Below are positions 35,606 through 44,467 of a stretch of 64,000 nt of DNA, in pieces. A model generated the notes under the pieces. The model did not search any database and had not been told where the DNA came from. It saw only the letters and a list, made by a program, of their open reading frames with translations. The DNA comes from Mycobacterium sp. WUMAC-067 (GTDB lineage Bacteria; Actinomycetota; Actinomycetes; Mycobacteriales; Mycobacteriaceae), in NCBI RefSeq assembly GCF_020217485.1, contig NZ_JAEKMI010000011.1:1-64000 (forward strand), read 5' to 3'. The translations under genes and the position numbers were made by a program. Every line of letters begins with the position of its first letter. Position 1 is the first letter of the stretch.

Positions 35606-36519
35606 AGATCGCGGTAATCGGTTGCGGGGCAATGGGTTCCATTTATGCCGCCAGGCTGGCGACCGCGGGTAACGACGTGCTGGCCATCGACCGCCACGAG
35701 CCCAGCATCGAACGGATCAGCCGCGACGGCCTGCGGGTCACCGGCCCGGGCTACGACCGGGTGGTGCCGCTGCGGGCGAGCACCACCGCGCCCGACGAGC
35801 CGATGGATCTGGTCGTGCTGGCGGTCAAGGCGGCCGACGTGACCGTCGGTGCGCGGCAAGCCCTTCCGATGCTGGGCCCGGCCACGCCGGTGCTGACCAT
35901 CCAGAACGGATTGGGGTCGGCGGAGACGGTCGCGGGCATCGTCGGCGCCGAGCGGGTCGCCGTCGGGATCGCCAGCGGGTTCGGGGCGTCCCGGGTGGCC
36001 CCCGGCCACGTGCATCACAACGCCATGAAAGCCATGCGCTTCGGCGCCTACTCGTCACTGCCACACACGACGGTCGAAGCGATCGCGCGGGCCTGGACCG
36101 ACGCCGGATTCGACGCCGCCGCGGTCACCGACATCGCCGCCATGCAGTGGGAGAAGCTCATCTGCAACGCCGCCTACAGCGCGCCGTGCGCGCTGACCGG
36201 CATGACCGTCGGCCAGGTGATGGACGACCCGGAGATGGGTCCGGTCAGCCAGGCCGCCGCGACCGAAGCGTGGACCGTCGCCCGCGCGTCCGGCATCGCG
36301 GTCGCCGTCACCGACCCCGTCGCCCACGCTCGCGCCTTCGGCGCGCAGATGCCCGACGCCAAACCGTCGGCGCTGCTGGACCACGAGGCCCGCCGCGTCA
36401 GCGAGATCGACGTCATCAACGGCGCGGTGCCACGCCAAGGCGCCCGCGTCGGCGTGTCGGCGCCGGTGAACGCGACGCTGACCGCCCTGATCAAGTCGAT
36501 CGAACGGCGGTGGGGCTGA
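35602..36519 (+). CDS. ketopantoate reductase (PanE/ApbA) family protein
   Basis: A 305-residue 6-phosphogluconate-dehydrogenase-like enzyme: KIAVIGCGAMGSIYAARLA binds NADP, LAVKAADV and TIQNGLGSAE follow, and the catalytic Lys is in MQWEKLICNAAYSAPCAL. The acid of the C-terminal helical domain is probably in RVSEIDVINGAVPR. The family makes pantoate but also reduces other 2-keto acids. Coupling (ATGA) to the tartrate-dehydratase-like gene suggests it reduces that enzyme's keto acid or works in the same sugar-acid route, which is inference. Confidence 0.88.
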   Translation: MKIAVIGCGAMGSIYAARLATAGNDVLAIDRHEPSIERISRDGLRVTGPGYDRVVPLRASTTAPDEPMDLVVLAVKAADVTVGARQALPMLGPATPVLTIQNGLGSAETVAGIVGAERVAVGIASGFGASRVAPGHVHHNAMKAMRFGAYSSLPHTTVEAIARAWTDAGFDAAAVTDIAAMQWEKLICNAAYSAPCALTGMTVGQVMDDPEMGPVSQAAATEAWTVARASGIAVAVTDPVAHARAFGAQMPDAKPSALLDHEARRVSEIDVINGAVPRQGARVGVSAPVNATLTALIKSIERRWG

Positions 36520-36590
36520 CCGGCCTCCGCTAGAACGGGCCAGGGCGGGTATACGGCACCGGCATGCGCCGCGATGAGAGGAAGCCGCCG

Positions 36591-39500
36591 ATGACCGACA
36601 CCATCACCGACTCGGGCCGCGAGCAGCGTCTGACCGAGCGCGTCGAACAGCTGTACGCCAACGACCCGCAGTTTCGGGCCGCCGCGCCCTCGCCGGAAGT
36701 GACCGAAGCCGCGCACCGCGCGGGACTGCGGCTGGCCGAGGTCGTCGACATCTACCTGAGCGGCTATGCCGACCGGCCCGCGCTCGGCCAGCGCGCCTGC
36801 GAGGTGGTGCGCGATCCGGCGACCGGGCGCGCGGCGACGACCCTGCTGTCCGGATTCGAGACCATCACCTACCGCGAGCTGGGTGACCGGGTCGCGGCGC
36901 TGGCCGCCGCGTGGCACTCCAGCCTGCCCGGCGGCTTGCGCCCGGGCGACTTCGTCGGCGTGTTGGGCTTCACCAGCATTGACTACGTCGTGCACTACCT
37001 GGCGTGCATCCGGCTGGGCGCGGTGTTCGTGCCGCTGCAGACCAGTTCGACGGCGGCCCAGCTCGCCCCGATCGTCGCCGAGACCGCGCCACGCATCCTG
37101 GCCGTCAGCGTCGAGTCCCTGGGCACCGCAGTCGATGTCGTGCTCGAGGCACCGTCGGTCCAGCGGCTGGTGGTGTTCGATTACACCAGCGACGACGACG
37201 AACAGCGGGACCGCTACGACGACGCCCGCGCGCGCCTGCGCGAGGCCGGGCACCGCGCCGAGGTGGTGTCGCTTTCCGCCGAGCTCTCGTCGGGTCGCAG
37301 CCTCCCGGCACCTGAGGCGTCCGTTCCGAGCGAGGGCGAAAACCCGCTGGCCACACTGATTTACACCTCCGGCAGCACCGGCACCCCGAAAGGGGCGATG
37401 TACACCGTCGACATGATGACCCGGATCTGGCAGCGTCCGCACAGCCCCTCGGTGGATATCGGCCGGGTGGTACCGGCCATCCACCTGCAATACATGCCGC
37501 TGTCGCACGTGTACGGGCTGGAGTGGCTGATCGCCACCCTGTCCTCCGGCGGCATCGGCTACTTCGCCGCCAAAAGCGACATGTCCACCCTGTTCGATGA
37601 CATCGGCTTGGTGCGGCCCACCGCCTTGAACCTCGTGCCCCGGGTGTGCGACATGTTCTTTCGCCGCTACCGCAAAGAGCTCGACCAACGAGCCGGCGAC
37701 GACCTCACCGCCGAACAGCGCGACGACGAGGTGAAAGCCGAACTGCGGCAAGACTTCATCGGGGGGCGGGTCGTTTCGGCGATGTGCGGCAGCGCGCCGC
37801 TGTCCAAGCAGATGCACGCCTTCATGGAGTCGCTGCTCGACGTCACGGTGGCCGACGGCTACGGCGCCACCGAGACCGGCGGCGGCATCATGCGCAGCGG
37901 CAGGATCAGGCGCCCACCGGTGACGGACTACAAACTCGTCGACGTCCCCGAGCTGGGCTACCTCACCACCGACAAGCCGTACCCGCGCGGCGAGCTACAT
38001 CTGAAGGCCAGCAACGTGATTCCGGGGTATTTCAAGCACCCGGAGCTCTCGGAGCAGATCTTCGACGACGAGGGGTTCTACAAGACCGGCGACATCATGG
38101 CCGAGCTGGGACCCGACCACCTGATGTATCTGGACCGCAGCAACAACGTCATCAAACTCTCGCAGGGCGAGTTCGTCGCCGTCTCCCAGTTGGAGGCCAC
38201 CTTCTCGACCAGCCCCTACATCCGGCAGATTTTCCTGTACGGCAGCAGCGAGCAACCGTTCCTGCTCGCGGTGATCGTGCCGAACGCCGACGCCATCGGC
38301 GGCGGGGATGCGCACGCGCTGATCGCGGACTCGCTGCAACAGATCGCCGCCGACGCCCACCTGCACCCGTATGAGATTCCGCGCGACTTCCTGCTGGAGT
38401 CCGAGCGTTTCACCCGGGACAACGGCCTGCTGTCCGGGGTGGGAAAGCTGCTGCGTCCGGCCCTCAAGGCCCGTTACGGTGAGCGTCTCGACGCCATGTA
38501 CGACGAGATCGAGGCCAGCCACGGCAACCAGCTCGACGAGCTGCGCTCCGCGAGCCGCGACCTGCCCACCATCGACACGGTGCGGCGGGCGGCCGCCGCA
38601 ACCCTGGGCCTGCCGGCGGACGCCGCGCTGCGCGGCGATGCGAAGTTCATTGAACTGGGCGGAGATTCGCTGTCCGCGTTCTCCTTCGCCACGCTGCTGT
38701 CGGAGATCTTCCACATCGACGTGCCCGTGCAGACCATCGTCAGCCCGACGGCGACCCTGGCCACCGTCGCGAACTACGTCGACGGCGAACGGACGTCGGA
38801 ATCGACACGGCCGACCTTCGCCTCGGTGCACGGCCGCGGTGCCACCGTGGCCCGCGCCGCGGACCTGACGCTGGACAAGTTCATCGACGACGACACGTTG
38901 GCCGCCGCACCGCGCCTTCCGGCGCCGGCCGGCGCCGTCAACACCGTGCTGCTGACCGGGGCCAACGGCTACCTCGGGCGCTTCCTGTGCCTGGATTGGC
39001 TCGAGCGCCTGGCGCAGACGGGGGGAACGGTGATCTGTCTGGCCCGTGGGGCGGACCGGACGGCCGGGCGTCAGCGCATCGAGGCGGCGATCGACAGCGG
39101 CGACGCCGAATTGTCGCAGCGTTTCCGGCAATTGGCCGACCAGCATCTGCAGGTGCTCGTCGGTGACGTGGGCGCGGGCAACCTCGGGCTGGACATCCGC
39201 ACCTACGAGCGCCTCGCGCAATCGGTGGACCTCGTCGTGCATTCGGCCGCCCTGGTCAACCATGTGCTGCCCTACAGCCAGCTGTTCGGCCCGAACGTGG
39301 TGGGCACCGCCGAGATCGTCAAGCTGGCAATCAGCAAGCGGCTCAAGCCGATCAATTACATCTCCACCGTCGCGGTGACGACCCTGCCGGATGGCAGCTT
39401 CATCGGCGAGGATGCCGACGTGCGTTCGGCCAGCCCGTCGCGGTCCCTCGACGAGTCGTATGCCAGCGGGTACGCGACCAGCAAGTGGGCGGGCGAGGTG

Positions 39501-40157
39501 CTGCTGCGCGAGGCCCACGACTTGTGCGGGGTGCCGGTGGCGGTCTTCCGTTCCGACATGATCCTGGCGCACAGCCACTTCGCCGGTCAGCTGAACGTGC
39601 CGGACATGTTCACCCGTCTGATCTTGAGCCTGGTGGCCACCGGGATCGCGCCGCGCTCCTTCTATCAGCTTGACGCGTCCGGCAACCCGCAGCGCGCCCA
39701 TTACGACGGGCTGCCGGCCGATTTCACCGCGGAGGCCATCACCACGCTGGGCGCGAGCGCCCGCCAGGGCTACCACACCTACAACGTGCTCAACACCCAT
39801 GACGACGGCGTCTCGTTGGACACCTTCGTGGACTGGCTCATCGCCGACGGGCACAAGATCGAACGGGTCGACGACTACGACGAGTGGCTGGCCAGATTCA
39901 CCGCGGCGATGAAGTCGCTTCCGGACAACCAACGGAAGAGTTCCCTGCTGCCGCTGATGAACGCCTACGCCAAGCCGGGCCAGCCGACTCACGGCACCGG
40001 CATGCCCGCCGAAAAGTTCCGTGCGGCAGTGCAATCCGCGGGCATCGGCGCCACCCGCGACGTTCCGCACGTGACGGAGGCGTTGATCGACAAATACGTC
40101 ACCGACCTGCAGCGCCTGGGTCTGCTGCGCACCCGCGCCGGAGCGCACGCCGGATGA
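36591..40157 (+). CDS. car: carboxylic acid reductase (CAR; FadD9 type)
   Basis: CAR reduces free acids to aldehydes with ATP and NADPH. The 1188 residues hold the full three-domain layout. The adenylation domain has the P-loop YTSGSTGTPKGAM (S260) and DGYGATETGGG. The carrier domain has the phosphopantetheine-attachment Ser S693 in ELGGDSLSAFSF. The NADPH reductase domain has LLTGANGYLGRF (about 789-796) and the Y961-x3-K965 pair in YASGYATSKWAGE. Activity requires phosphopantetheinylation by a separate transferase, not seen here. The ATG at 36591 has GAGAGGAAG upstream; nine further in-frame codons precede it. It is convergent with the permease gene. Confidence 0.94.
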   Translation: MTDTITDSGREQRLTERVEQLYANDPQFRAAAPSPEVTEAAHRAGLRLAEVVDIYLSGYADRPALGQRACEVVRDPATGRAATTLLSGFETITYRELGDRVAALAAAWHSSLPGGLRPGDFVGVLGFTSIDYVVHYLACIRLGAVFVPLQTSSTAAQLAPIVAETAPRILAVSVESLGTAVDVVLEAPSVQRLVVFDYTSDDDEQRDRYDDARARLREAGHRAEVVSLSAELSSGRSLPAPEASVPSEGENPLATLIYTSGSTGTPKGAMYTVDMMTRIWQRPHSPSVDIGRVVPAIHLQYMPLSHVYGLEWLIATLSSGGIGYFAAKSDMSTLFDDIGLVRPTALNLVPRVCDMFFRRYRKELDQRAGDDLTAEQRDDEVKAELRQDFIGGRVVSAMCGSAPLSKQMHAFMESLLDVTVADGYGATETGGGIMRSGRIRRPPVTDYKLVDVPELGYLTTDKPYPRGELHLKASNVIPGYFKHPELSEQIFDDEGFYKTGDIMAELGPDHLMYLDRSNNVIKLSQGEFVAVSQLEATFSTSPYIRQIFLYGSSEQPFLLAVIVPNADAIGGGDAHALIADSLQQIAADAHLHPYEIPRDFLLESERFTRDNGLLSGVGKLLRPALKARYGERLDAMYDEIEASHGNQLDELRSASRDLPTIDTVRRAAAATLGLPADAALRGDAKFIELGGDSLSAFSFATLLSEIFHIDVPVQTIVSPTATLATVANYVDGERTSESTRPTFASVHGRGATVARAADLTLDKFIDDDTLAAAPRLPAPAGAVNTVLLTGANGYLGRFLCLDWLERLAQTGGTVICLARGADRTAGRQRIEAAIDSGDAELSQRFRQLADQHLQVLVGDVGAGNLGLDIRTYERLAQSVDLVVHSAALVNHVLPYSQLFGPNVVGTAEIVKLAISKRLKPINYISTVAVTTLPDGSFIGEDADVRSASPSRSLDESYASGYATSKWAGEVLLREAHDLCGVPVAVFRSDMILAHSHFAGQLNVPDMFTRLILSLVATGIAPRSFYQLDASGNPQRAHYDGLPADFTAEAITTLGASARQGYHTYNVLNTHDDGVSLDTFVDWLIADGHKIERVDDYDEWLARFTAAMKSLPDNQRKSSLLPLMNAYAKPGQPTHGTGMPAEKFRAAVQSAGIGATRDVPHVTEALIDKYVTDLQRLGLLRTRAGAHAG

Positions 40158-40179
40158 GGGATCGCCCGCCGGTGTGTGC

Positions 40180-41538
40180 TCAGTCGCCGGAAGCGACACC
40201 GGCGCGGCCGCGCAGCCGGGCGACGAAGTAGAACGCGACCACCACCGCCCAGGACAGCAGGCTGAGCCATAGCTGACTGCGCGCCGCGCGATCGAACGCC
40301 ATCTGCACCAGCACCGCGGTGATTCCGGTCAGGGTGAGGATCGACAGCACCGGGAAGAACCACATCTTCACCGTCAGTTTTTCGACAGGCGTGCGGCGGC
40401 GCAGGACGATCTGCGACAGCGCGATCAGCCAGTAGACGAACAAGATGACGGCGCCAGATGAGTTGAGCAGGAACAGGAATACCGTGTGCGGCGCGACCCA
40501 CGCCATGAGGACGCACCCGAAACCGACGGCCGACGAGCACAGGATCGCGAGATCGGGAACGCCGCGCCCGCTCAGCTTGACCAACCGCATCGGCGCCTCG
40601 CCCCGCTCGGCGAGCACGAACAGCATGCGCGACGCCGTGTAAAGCCCGGAGTTCAAGCACGACAGCACCGCGGTGAGCACGACCGCGTTCATCACCTGAT
40701 CCGCTCCGGGCAGGCCCATGTGCTTGAGCGCGGCCACGTACGGCGAGGCGCCGCGCTGCACGGAGTCCCACGGCAGGATCACGACAAGCAGAAAGACCGA
40801 GCCGACGAAGAAGATGCCGATGCGCGCCACGACCGACCTGGTCGCCTTTTGGACCGCGAGCTCGGGGTCGCGGCTTTCCGCCGCGGCGACGGTGACGATC
40901 TCGGCTCCCACCATGGAGAAGATCACCACCACGATGGCGGCGAACACCGCGCCCACACCGTGCGGAAAGAATCCGCCGTGTGCATGCAGGTTGGCCAGGC
41001 CCCCGTGATGGCCCGGCATCAACCCCAGGACATACGCCGCTCCGGTGGCGAGGAAGACCGCGATCGCCGCGACTTTGATTCCGGCGAACCAGAATTCGAA
41101 CTCCCCGAAGGACGAGACCGAGAACAGGTTGGTCGCGGTCATCAACACCATCAGGCCCAGCGACAGCACCCACAGGGGCGCGTGAAACCAGTAGGTGAGG
41201 ACCCTTCCGCCGGCGACCGCCTCGAAGCCCACCACGATCACCCAGAAGTACCAATACAGCCAGGCGACCGAAAACCCCGCCCAGCGGCCCAGGGCGGTGG
41301 CCGCGTAGTCGGCGAACGATCCCGTCGACGGGTTCGCGGCCGCCATCTCACCCAGCATCCGCATGACCAGGACGACGAGCAGACCGCACAGGGCGTAGGT
41401 GAGGAATGCGGCCGGTCCGGTGTCCTTGATCACCACGCCCGATCCCACGAACAAGCCGGCACCGATCACGCCGCCGAGGGCGATCATGCTCAGTTGCCGA
41501 TGCGACAGCCCTTGGCGCAGTTGCGAAGTGCTGGCCAT
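40180..41538 (-). CDS. amino acid permease, APC superfamily (GabP/CycA-like)
   Basis: A 452-residue transporter with twelve predicted helices. LSMIALGGVIGAGLFVGSG is the helix-I substrate-binding signature of the amino-acid transporter (AAT) family, and FSMVGAEIVTVAAAESRDPE the helix-VI segment. FVLAERGEAPMRLVKLSGRGVP is the conserved cytoplasmic loop. GABA, D-Ala/D-Ser and aromatic amino acids are all possible substrates; M. tuberculosis has gabP at the matching place. The ATG (MASTSQLRQGLSHRQ) follows AGGAGGTGG. It is the last of three minus-strand genes with an MHS transporter and an SsuD-like enzyme upstream. Confidence 0.9.
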   Translation of the reverse strand: MASTSQLRQGLSHRQLSMIALGGVIGAGLFVGSGVVIKDTGPAAFLTYALCGLLVVLVMRMLGEMAAANPSTGSFADYAATALGRWAGFSVAWLYWYFWVIVVGFEAVAGGRVLTYWFHAPLWVLSLGLMVLMTATNLFSVSSFGEFEFWFAGIKVAAIAVFLATGAAYVLGLMPGHHGGLANLHAHGGFFPHGVGAVFAAIVVVIFSMVGAEIVTVAAAESRDPELAVQKATRSVVARIGIFFVGSVFLLVVILPWDSVQRGASPYVAALKHMGLPGADQVMNAVVLTAVLSCLNSGLYTASRMLFVLAERGEAPMRLVKLSGRGVPDLAILCSSAVGFGCVLMAWVAPHTVFLFLLNSSGAVILFVYWLIALSQIVLRRRTPVEKLTVKMWFFPVLSILTLTGITAVLVQMAFDRAARSQLWLSLLSWAVVVAFYFVARLRGRAGVASGD

Positions 41539-41616
41539 GGCGAGCCACCTCCTGCGCGCATCCCGGTATTGGTTATCAACCACAGCACATCGGGCGCGGG
41601 GACACCAGCCGGGGCG

Positions 41617-42969
41617 CTAAAGATACAAATCGCGCTCGCGGATCAGCGCGGTGGCGATCACGCTAATGACCGCTGTCGCAACCAAATACCCGCACGCCAG
41701 CCACGGCGCCCCGCCGAGGGCGGCGATCAGCGCCGTCAAGATCATCGGGGTGACCCCGGACGCGTAGATTCCCGAGACCTGGTAGACGAACGACAGGCCC
41801 GTGTAGCGGGTGTTCGTGGGGTACAGCGCGGAGTACAGCGTGCCCTGCGCCCCGTAGAAAAGGGCGTGCACGACGCCGAAGACGATGATCATCGCCAGGC
41901 CGAACCACAGCAGCTTCCTGGTGCCGAACAGGGCGAAGGCGGGAAAGGCCGTCAGGCCGTAGCAGGCGATGCCGACCAGGTACACCCGTCGCGCACCGAA
42001 GCGCTCGGTCAATCGTCCCGAAATCGGCAGCAGCACAGCCATCAACAACGCGGCGATGGTCACGGCGACCAGGACCGAGATCCGATTCAGTCCCAGTGCT
42101 CCCGTCGCGTAGCTGATCGCGAAAACGCCCCAGGTGTTGAACGCCGAGCCTTCCGCCCACCGCGACAGCAACCCGAGCAGCGTGTTGCGCCGCGAGCGGG
42201 GCTCGCGCACGATGTCGCGGATCGGCACGGTGGACGCGGCCTGCAAATCTTGCAGCTCCCGGAATGCGGGAGTCTCGTCGACCCGCAACCGCACCACGAT
42301 GCCGATCACGACCAACAACAGACTCAGCATGAAGCCGATGCGCCAGCCGTACGCGAGGAATCGGCTCGGCCCCAACACAATCTGCAAGAACGCGAAGATG
42401 CCCGTGCCCATGGCCAGCCCGAGCGCCAGCCCGACTTGTGGGACGGCACCATAGCGGCCGCGCCGGTCGTCGGGGCTGTGTTCGACGGCCAACAGCACCG
42501 CGCCGCCCCACTCGCCGCCGAGCGCGAAACCCTGCAGCACGCGCAACACCAGCAGCAGCACCGGCGCCCACGCCCCGATCTGCGCGGCGGTCGGCAACAG
42601 CCCGATCAACGCCGTCGCGCCGCCCATGATGAGCATGGTCAACGCCAGGCTGCGCTTGCGACCGATCTTGTCACCGATGTGACCGAACACCACGCCCCCG
42701 ATGGGCCGCATGACAAAGCCGACGGCGAAGGTCGCGAACGCCAATAGCGTTCCCACCAAGGAACTTTCATTCGGAAAGAACACCTTATTGAAGACCAGTC
42801 CGGCCGCGGTGGCATACAGGAAGAAGTCGTACCACTCGACCGTGGTCCCCAACAGGCTCGCCGCGACGACGATGCGCAACCGCCGGCGCTGCTGCTCGGA
42901 GCTTTCACCGACTGGATACGCGTCGGCTGACGCGGCGGCGGGTGGCGCCGCGGGCAACGTGGCTGCCAT
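41617..42969 (-). CDS. MFS transporter, metabolite:H+ symporter (MHS) family
   Basis: A 450-residue, twelve-helix transporter. It has GTTVEWYDFFLYATAAGLVF at helix I, FVMRPIGGVVFGHIGDKIGR with the MFS loop 2-3 motif, and RVLQGFALGGEWGGAVLLAVEH, all typical of MHS members such as ShiA, KgtP and ProP. The substrate is probably an organic acid or zwitterion. It follows the SsuD-like gene by only 5 bases, so it may import that enzyme's substrate. A hydrophilic Ala-rich N-terminus of about 30 residues precedes helix I. Confidence 0.9.
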   Translation of the reverse strand: MAATLPAAPPAAASADAYPVGESSEQQRRRLRIVVAASLLGTTVEWYDFFLYATAAGLVFNKVFFPNESSLVGTLLAFATFAVGFVMRPIGGVVFGHIGDKIGRKRSLALTMLIMGGATALIGLLPTAAQIGAWAPVLLLVLRVLQGFALGGEWGGAVLLAVEHSPDDRRGRYGAVPQVGLALGLAMGTGIFAFLQIVLGPSRFLAYGWRIGFMLSLLLVVIGIVVRLRVDETPAFRELQDLQAASTVPIRDIVREPRSRRNTLLGLLSRWAEGSAFNTWGVFAISYATGALGLNRISVLVAVTIAALLMAVLLPISGRLTERFGARRVYLVGIACYGLTAFPAFALFGTRKLLWFGLAMIIVFGVVHALFYGAQGTLYSALYPTNTRYTGLSFVYQVSGIYASGVTPMILTALIAALGGAPWLACGYLVATAVISVIATALIRERDLYL

Positions 42970-42974
42970 GACCC

Positions 42975-44120
42975 TCAGTGCGCCGACGCGACCGCGAAGG
43001 GTGTCGCCCCGGACGGGTGCGTCTGGCGGTTGGGGTGGCGCCACAATCCCATCCGCTCCAGAATCGGCAATACGCCCTCGCCGAACCAGTAGGCCTCTTC
43101 CAGATGCGGATAACCCGACAGGATGAAGTGGGTGATCCCCAATTTGGCGTATTCGGCCAGCCGCTCGGCGACCTCGGCGTGCGACCCGACCAGGGCGGTG
43201 CCGGCTCCCCCACGCACCAGGCCCACGCCGGCCCACAGGTTCGGCGCGACCAGCAACTTGCTGCTGTCACCGCCGTGCAGCTCCCGCATGCGGCGCTGGC
43301 CCTCGGATTCGCTGCGCGCCAAGCTGTCCTGGACCCGTGCGATGTCGGCCGGGTCGATCGCCGCCAGCAATCGGTCGGCCTCCGCCCACGCTTCGGCGGA
43401 CGTATCACGGCTGATCACGTGAATCCGTAAGCCGTATCGGAGAATTCGACCGGCGTCGACAGCCAGCCCACGGACCCAGTCCAGCTTTTCGGCGACCGCC
43501 GGGAGCGGCTCGCCCCAGGTGAGATATACGTCGGAGTGCTTGGCCGCGACCGGCCCCGCGGCCGCCGACGACCCGCCGAAGAACACCCGCGGTATCGGGT
43601 TGGGCGGGTTGTTCAGTTGCGCGCCTTCGACCCGGATGTGCTCGCCGGAAAAGGTGACCGGCTCGTTGGAGGTCCACAGTTGCCGCACCACATGCAAGAA
43701 CTCGGCGGTGCGGGCGTAGCGCGCCTCTTTGTCCAGGAAGTCCCCGTGGGCCCGCTGCTCGTGTGGTTCGCCACCGGTGACGACATTGAGCAGCAGCCGT
43801 CCGTCCGAGTGTCGCTGGAAGGTCCCGGCCATCTGGGCCGCCAGGGTGGGACTGAGCAGCCCGGGCCGAAACGCGACCAGAAATTTCAGGGTCTCGGTCG
43901 ATTCGACCAGCATCGCCGTCGTCAACCACGCGTCCTCACACCACAATCCGGTGGGGGTGAGGACCGCCTCGAACCCGTTGTCTTCGGCGGCCGTACAGAT
44001 CTGGTGCAGATACCGCAGCGTGGCGGGCCGGTCGCCGGACATCGACGTGCCGTGCCCGCCCGCGACCAGATTCCGCGAATCGCCGTAGGTCGGCAGAAAC
44101 CAATGAAACGCGAGACTCAC
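42975..44120 (-). CDS. FMNH2-dependent alkanesulfonate monooxygenase-like (SsuD family)
   Basis: A 381-residue bacterial-luciferase-fold enzyme, the length of SsuD. FHWFLPTYGDSR is the typical start and FEAVLTPTGLWCEDAW carries the SsuD Cys region. LNVVTGGEPHEQRAHGDFLDKEARYARTAEFL matches closely, and AGPVAAKHSDVYLTWGEPL follows. SsuD releases sulfite from alkanesulfonates using FMNH2 and oxygen. The GTG start (VSLAFHWFLP) follows AGAGGA; in-frame extensions upstream are Cys/Arg-rich and unlike any protein. No ssu ABC transporter is here; the MHS transporter next door may replace it. Confidence 0.88.
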   Translation of the reverse strand: MSLAFHWFLPTYGDSRNLVAGGHGTSMSGDRPATLRYLHQICTAAEDNGFEAVLTPTGLWCEDAWLTTAMLVESTETLKFLVAFRPGLLSPTLAAQMAGTFQRHSDGRLLLNVVTGGEPHEQRAHGDFLDKEARYARTAEFLHVVRQLWTSNEPVTFSGEHIRVEGAQLNNPPNPIPRVFFGGSSAAAGPVAAKHSDVYLTWGEPLPAVAEKLDWVRGLAVDAGRILRYGLRIHVISRDTSAEAWAEADRLLAAIDPADIARVQDSLARSESEGQRRMRELHGGDSSKLLVAPNLWAGVGLVRGGAGTALVGSHAEVAERLAEYAKLGITHFILSGYPHLEEAYWFGEGVLPILERMGLWRHPNRQTHPSGATPFAVASAH

Positions 44121-44467
44121 GTCACAATCCTCTTTCGCCCCTGTGCACAGAAAGCTCCATCCTTCGCAATCCACGGCCGTCGGGCGAGGGTTGAAACCTT
44201 CGAGATTGCATTCCCGGCACGGGGGTCTGCCGCTGCGCCAGAAGGCAATACGATCGCAATGTTTCCGGTGGTGGCAAGCCTTCGTCGCCACCGCTACGAT
44301 GTGAGCCGACGCCGCAACCCGGCGCGAAGGGTGACCGCGCCGGATCAAGGCCCGACGCCCGTAAAGATCACCGCATCGTGACCGAAAGGTCACGCCAGAT
44401 CACACAATGCTTCCAATACGGCGTGGCTCGGCGGGTAATCCCCGCTCCGGGCGGCATCATTGCGATC
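44121..44467. other. 347-bp divergent spacer with two strong hairpins
   Basis: This lies between the divergent SsuD-like and esterase genes. It contains an 8-bp perfect inverted repeat, CCGGCGCG/CGCGCCGG (44319-44343), and the hairpin GTGACC-GAAA-GGTCAC (44378-44393). Two ACGCC-containing direct repeats (GCCGACGCCG, CCCGACGCCC) flank the first hairpin. On the minus strand these would form a structured 5' leader of about 275 bases for the sulfonate genes. I do not recognise a known riboswitch class. Confidence 0.6.
44378..44393. promoter_or_regulatory. perfect hairpin GTGACC-GAAA-GGTCAC
   Basis: Six-base arms enclose a GAAA loop, a stable GNRA-type tetraloop if transcribed rightward. It lies 75 bases before the esterase ATG and could be an RNA hairpin or an operator. 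Confidence 0.5.

Noticed and set aside
36541..36590. SigF-type promoter (GGGTAT) in front of the carboxylic acid reductase
   Set aside because: A GGGTATAC is present at about 36547, but no GTTT-like -35 is found at the required distance.
40486..42747. 753-codon plus-strand open frame opposite the permease and MHS transporter
   Set aside because: It runs antisense over two clear membrane transporters. The translation is almost wholly polar low-complexity sequence with no start signal.
44121..44400. SAM or cobalamin riboswitch ahead of the sulfonate monooxygenase
   Set aside because: I could not fit the conserved cores of these classes on either strand. Only generic hairpins are visible.
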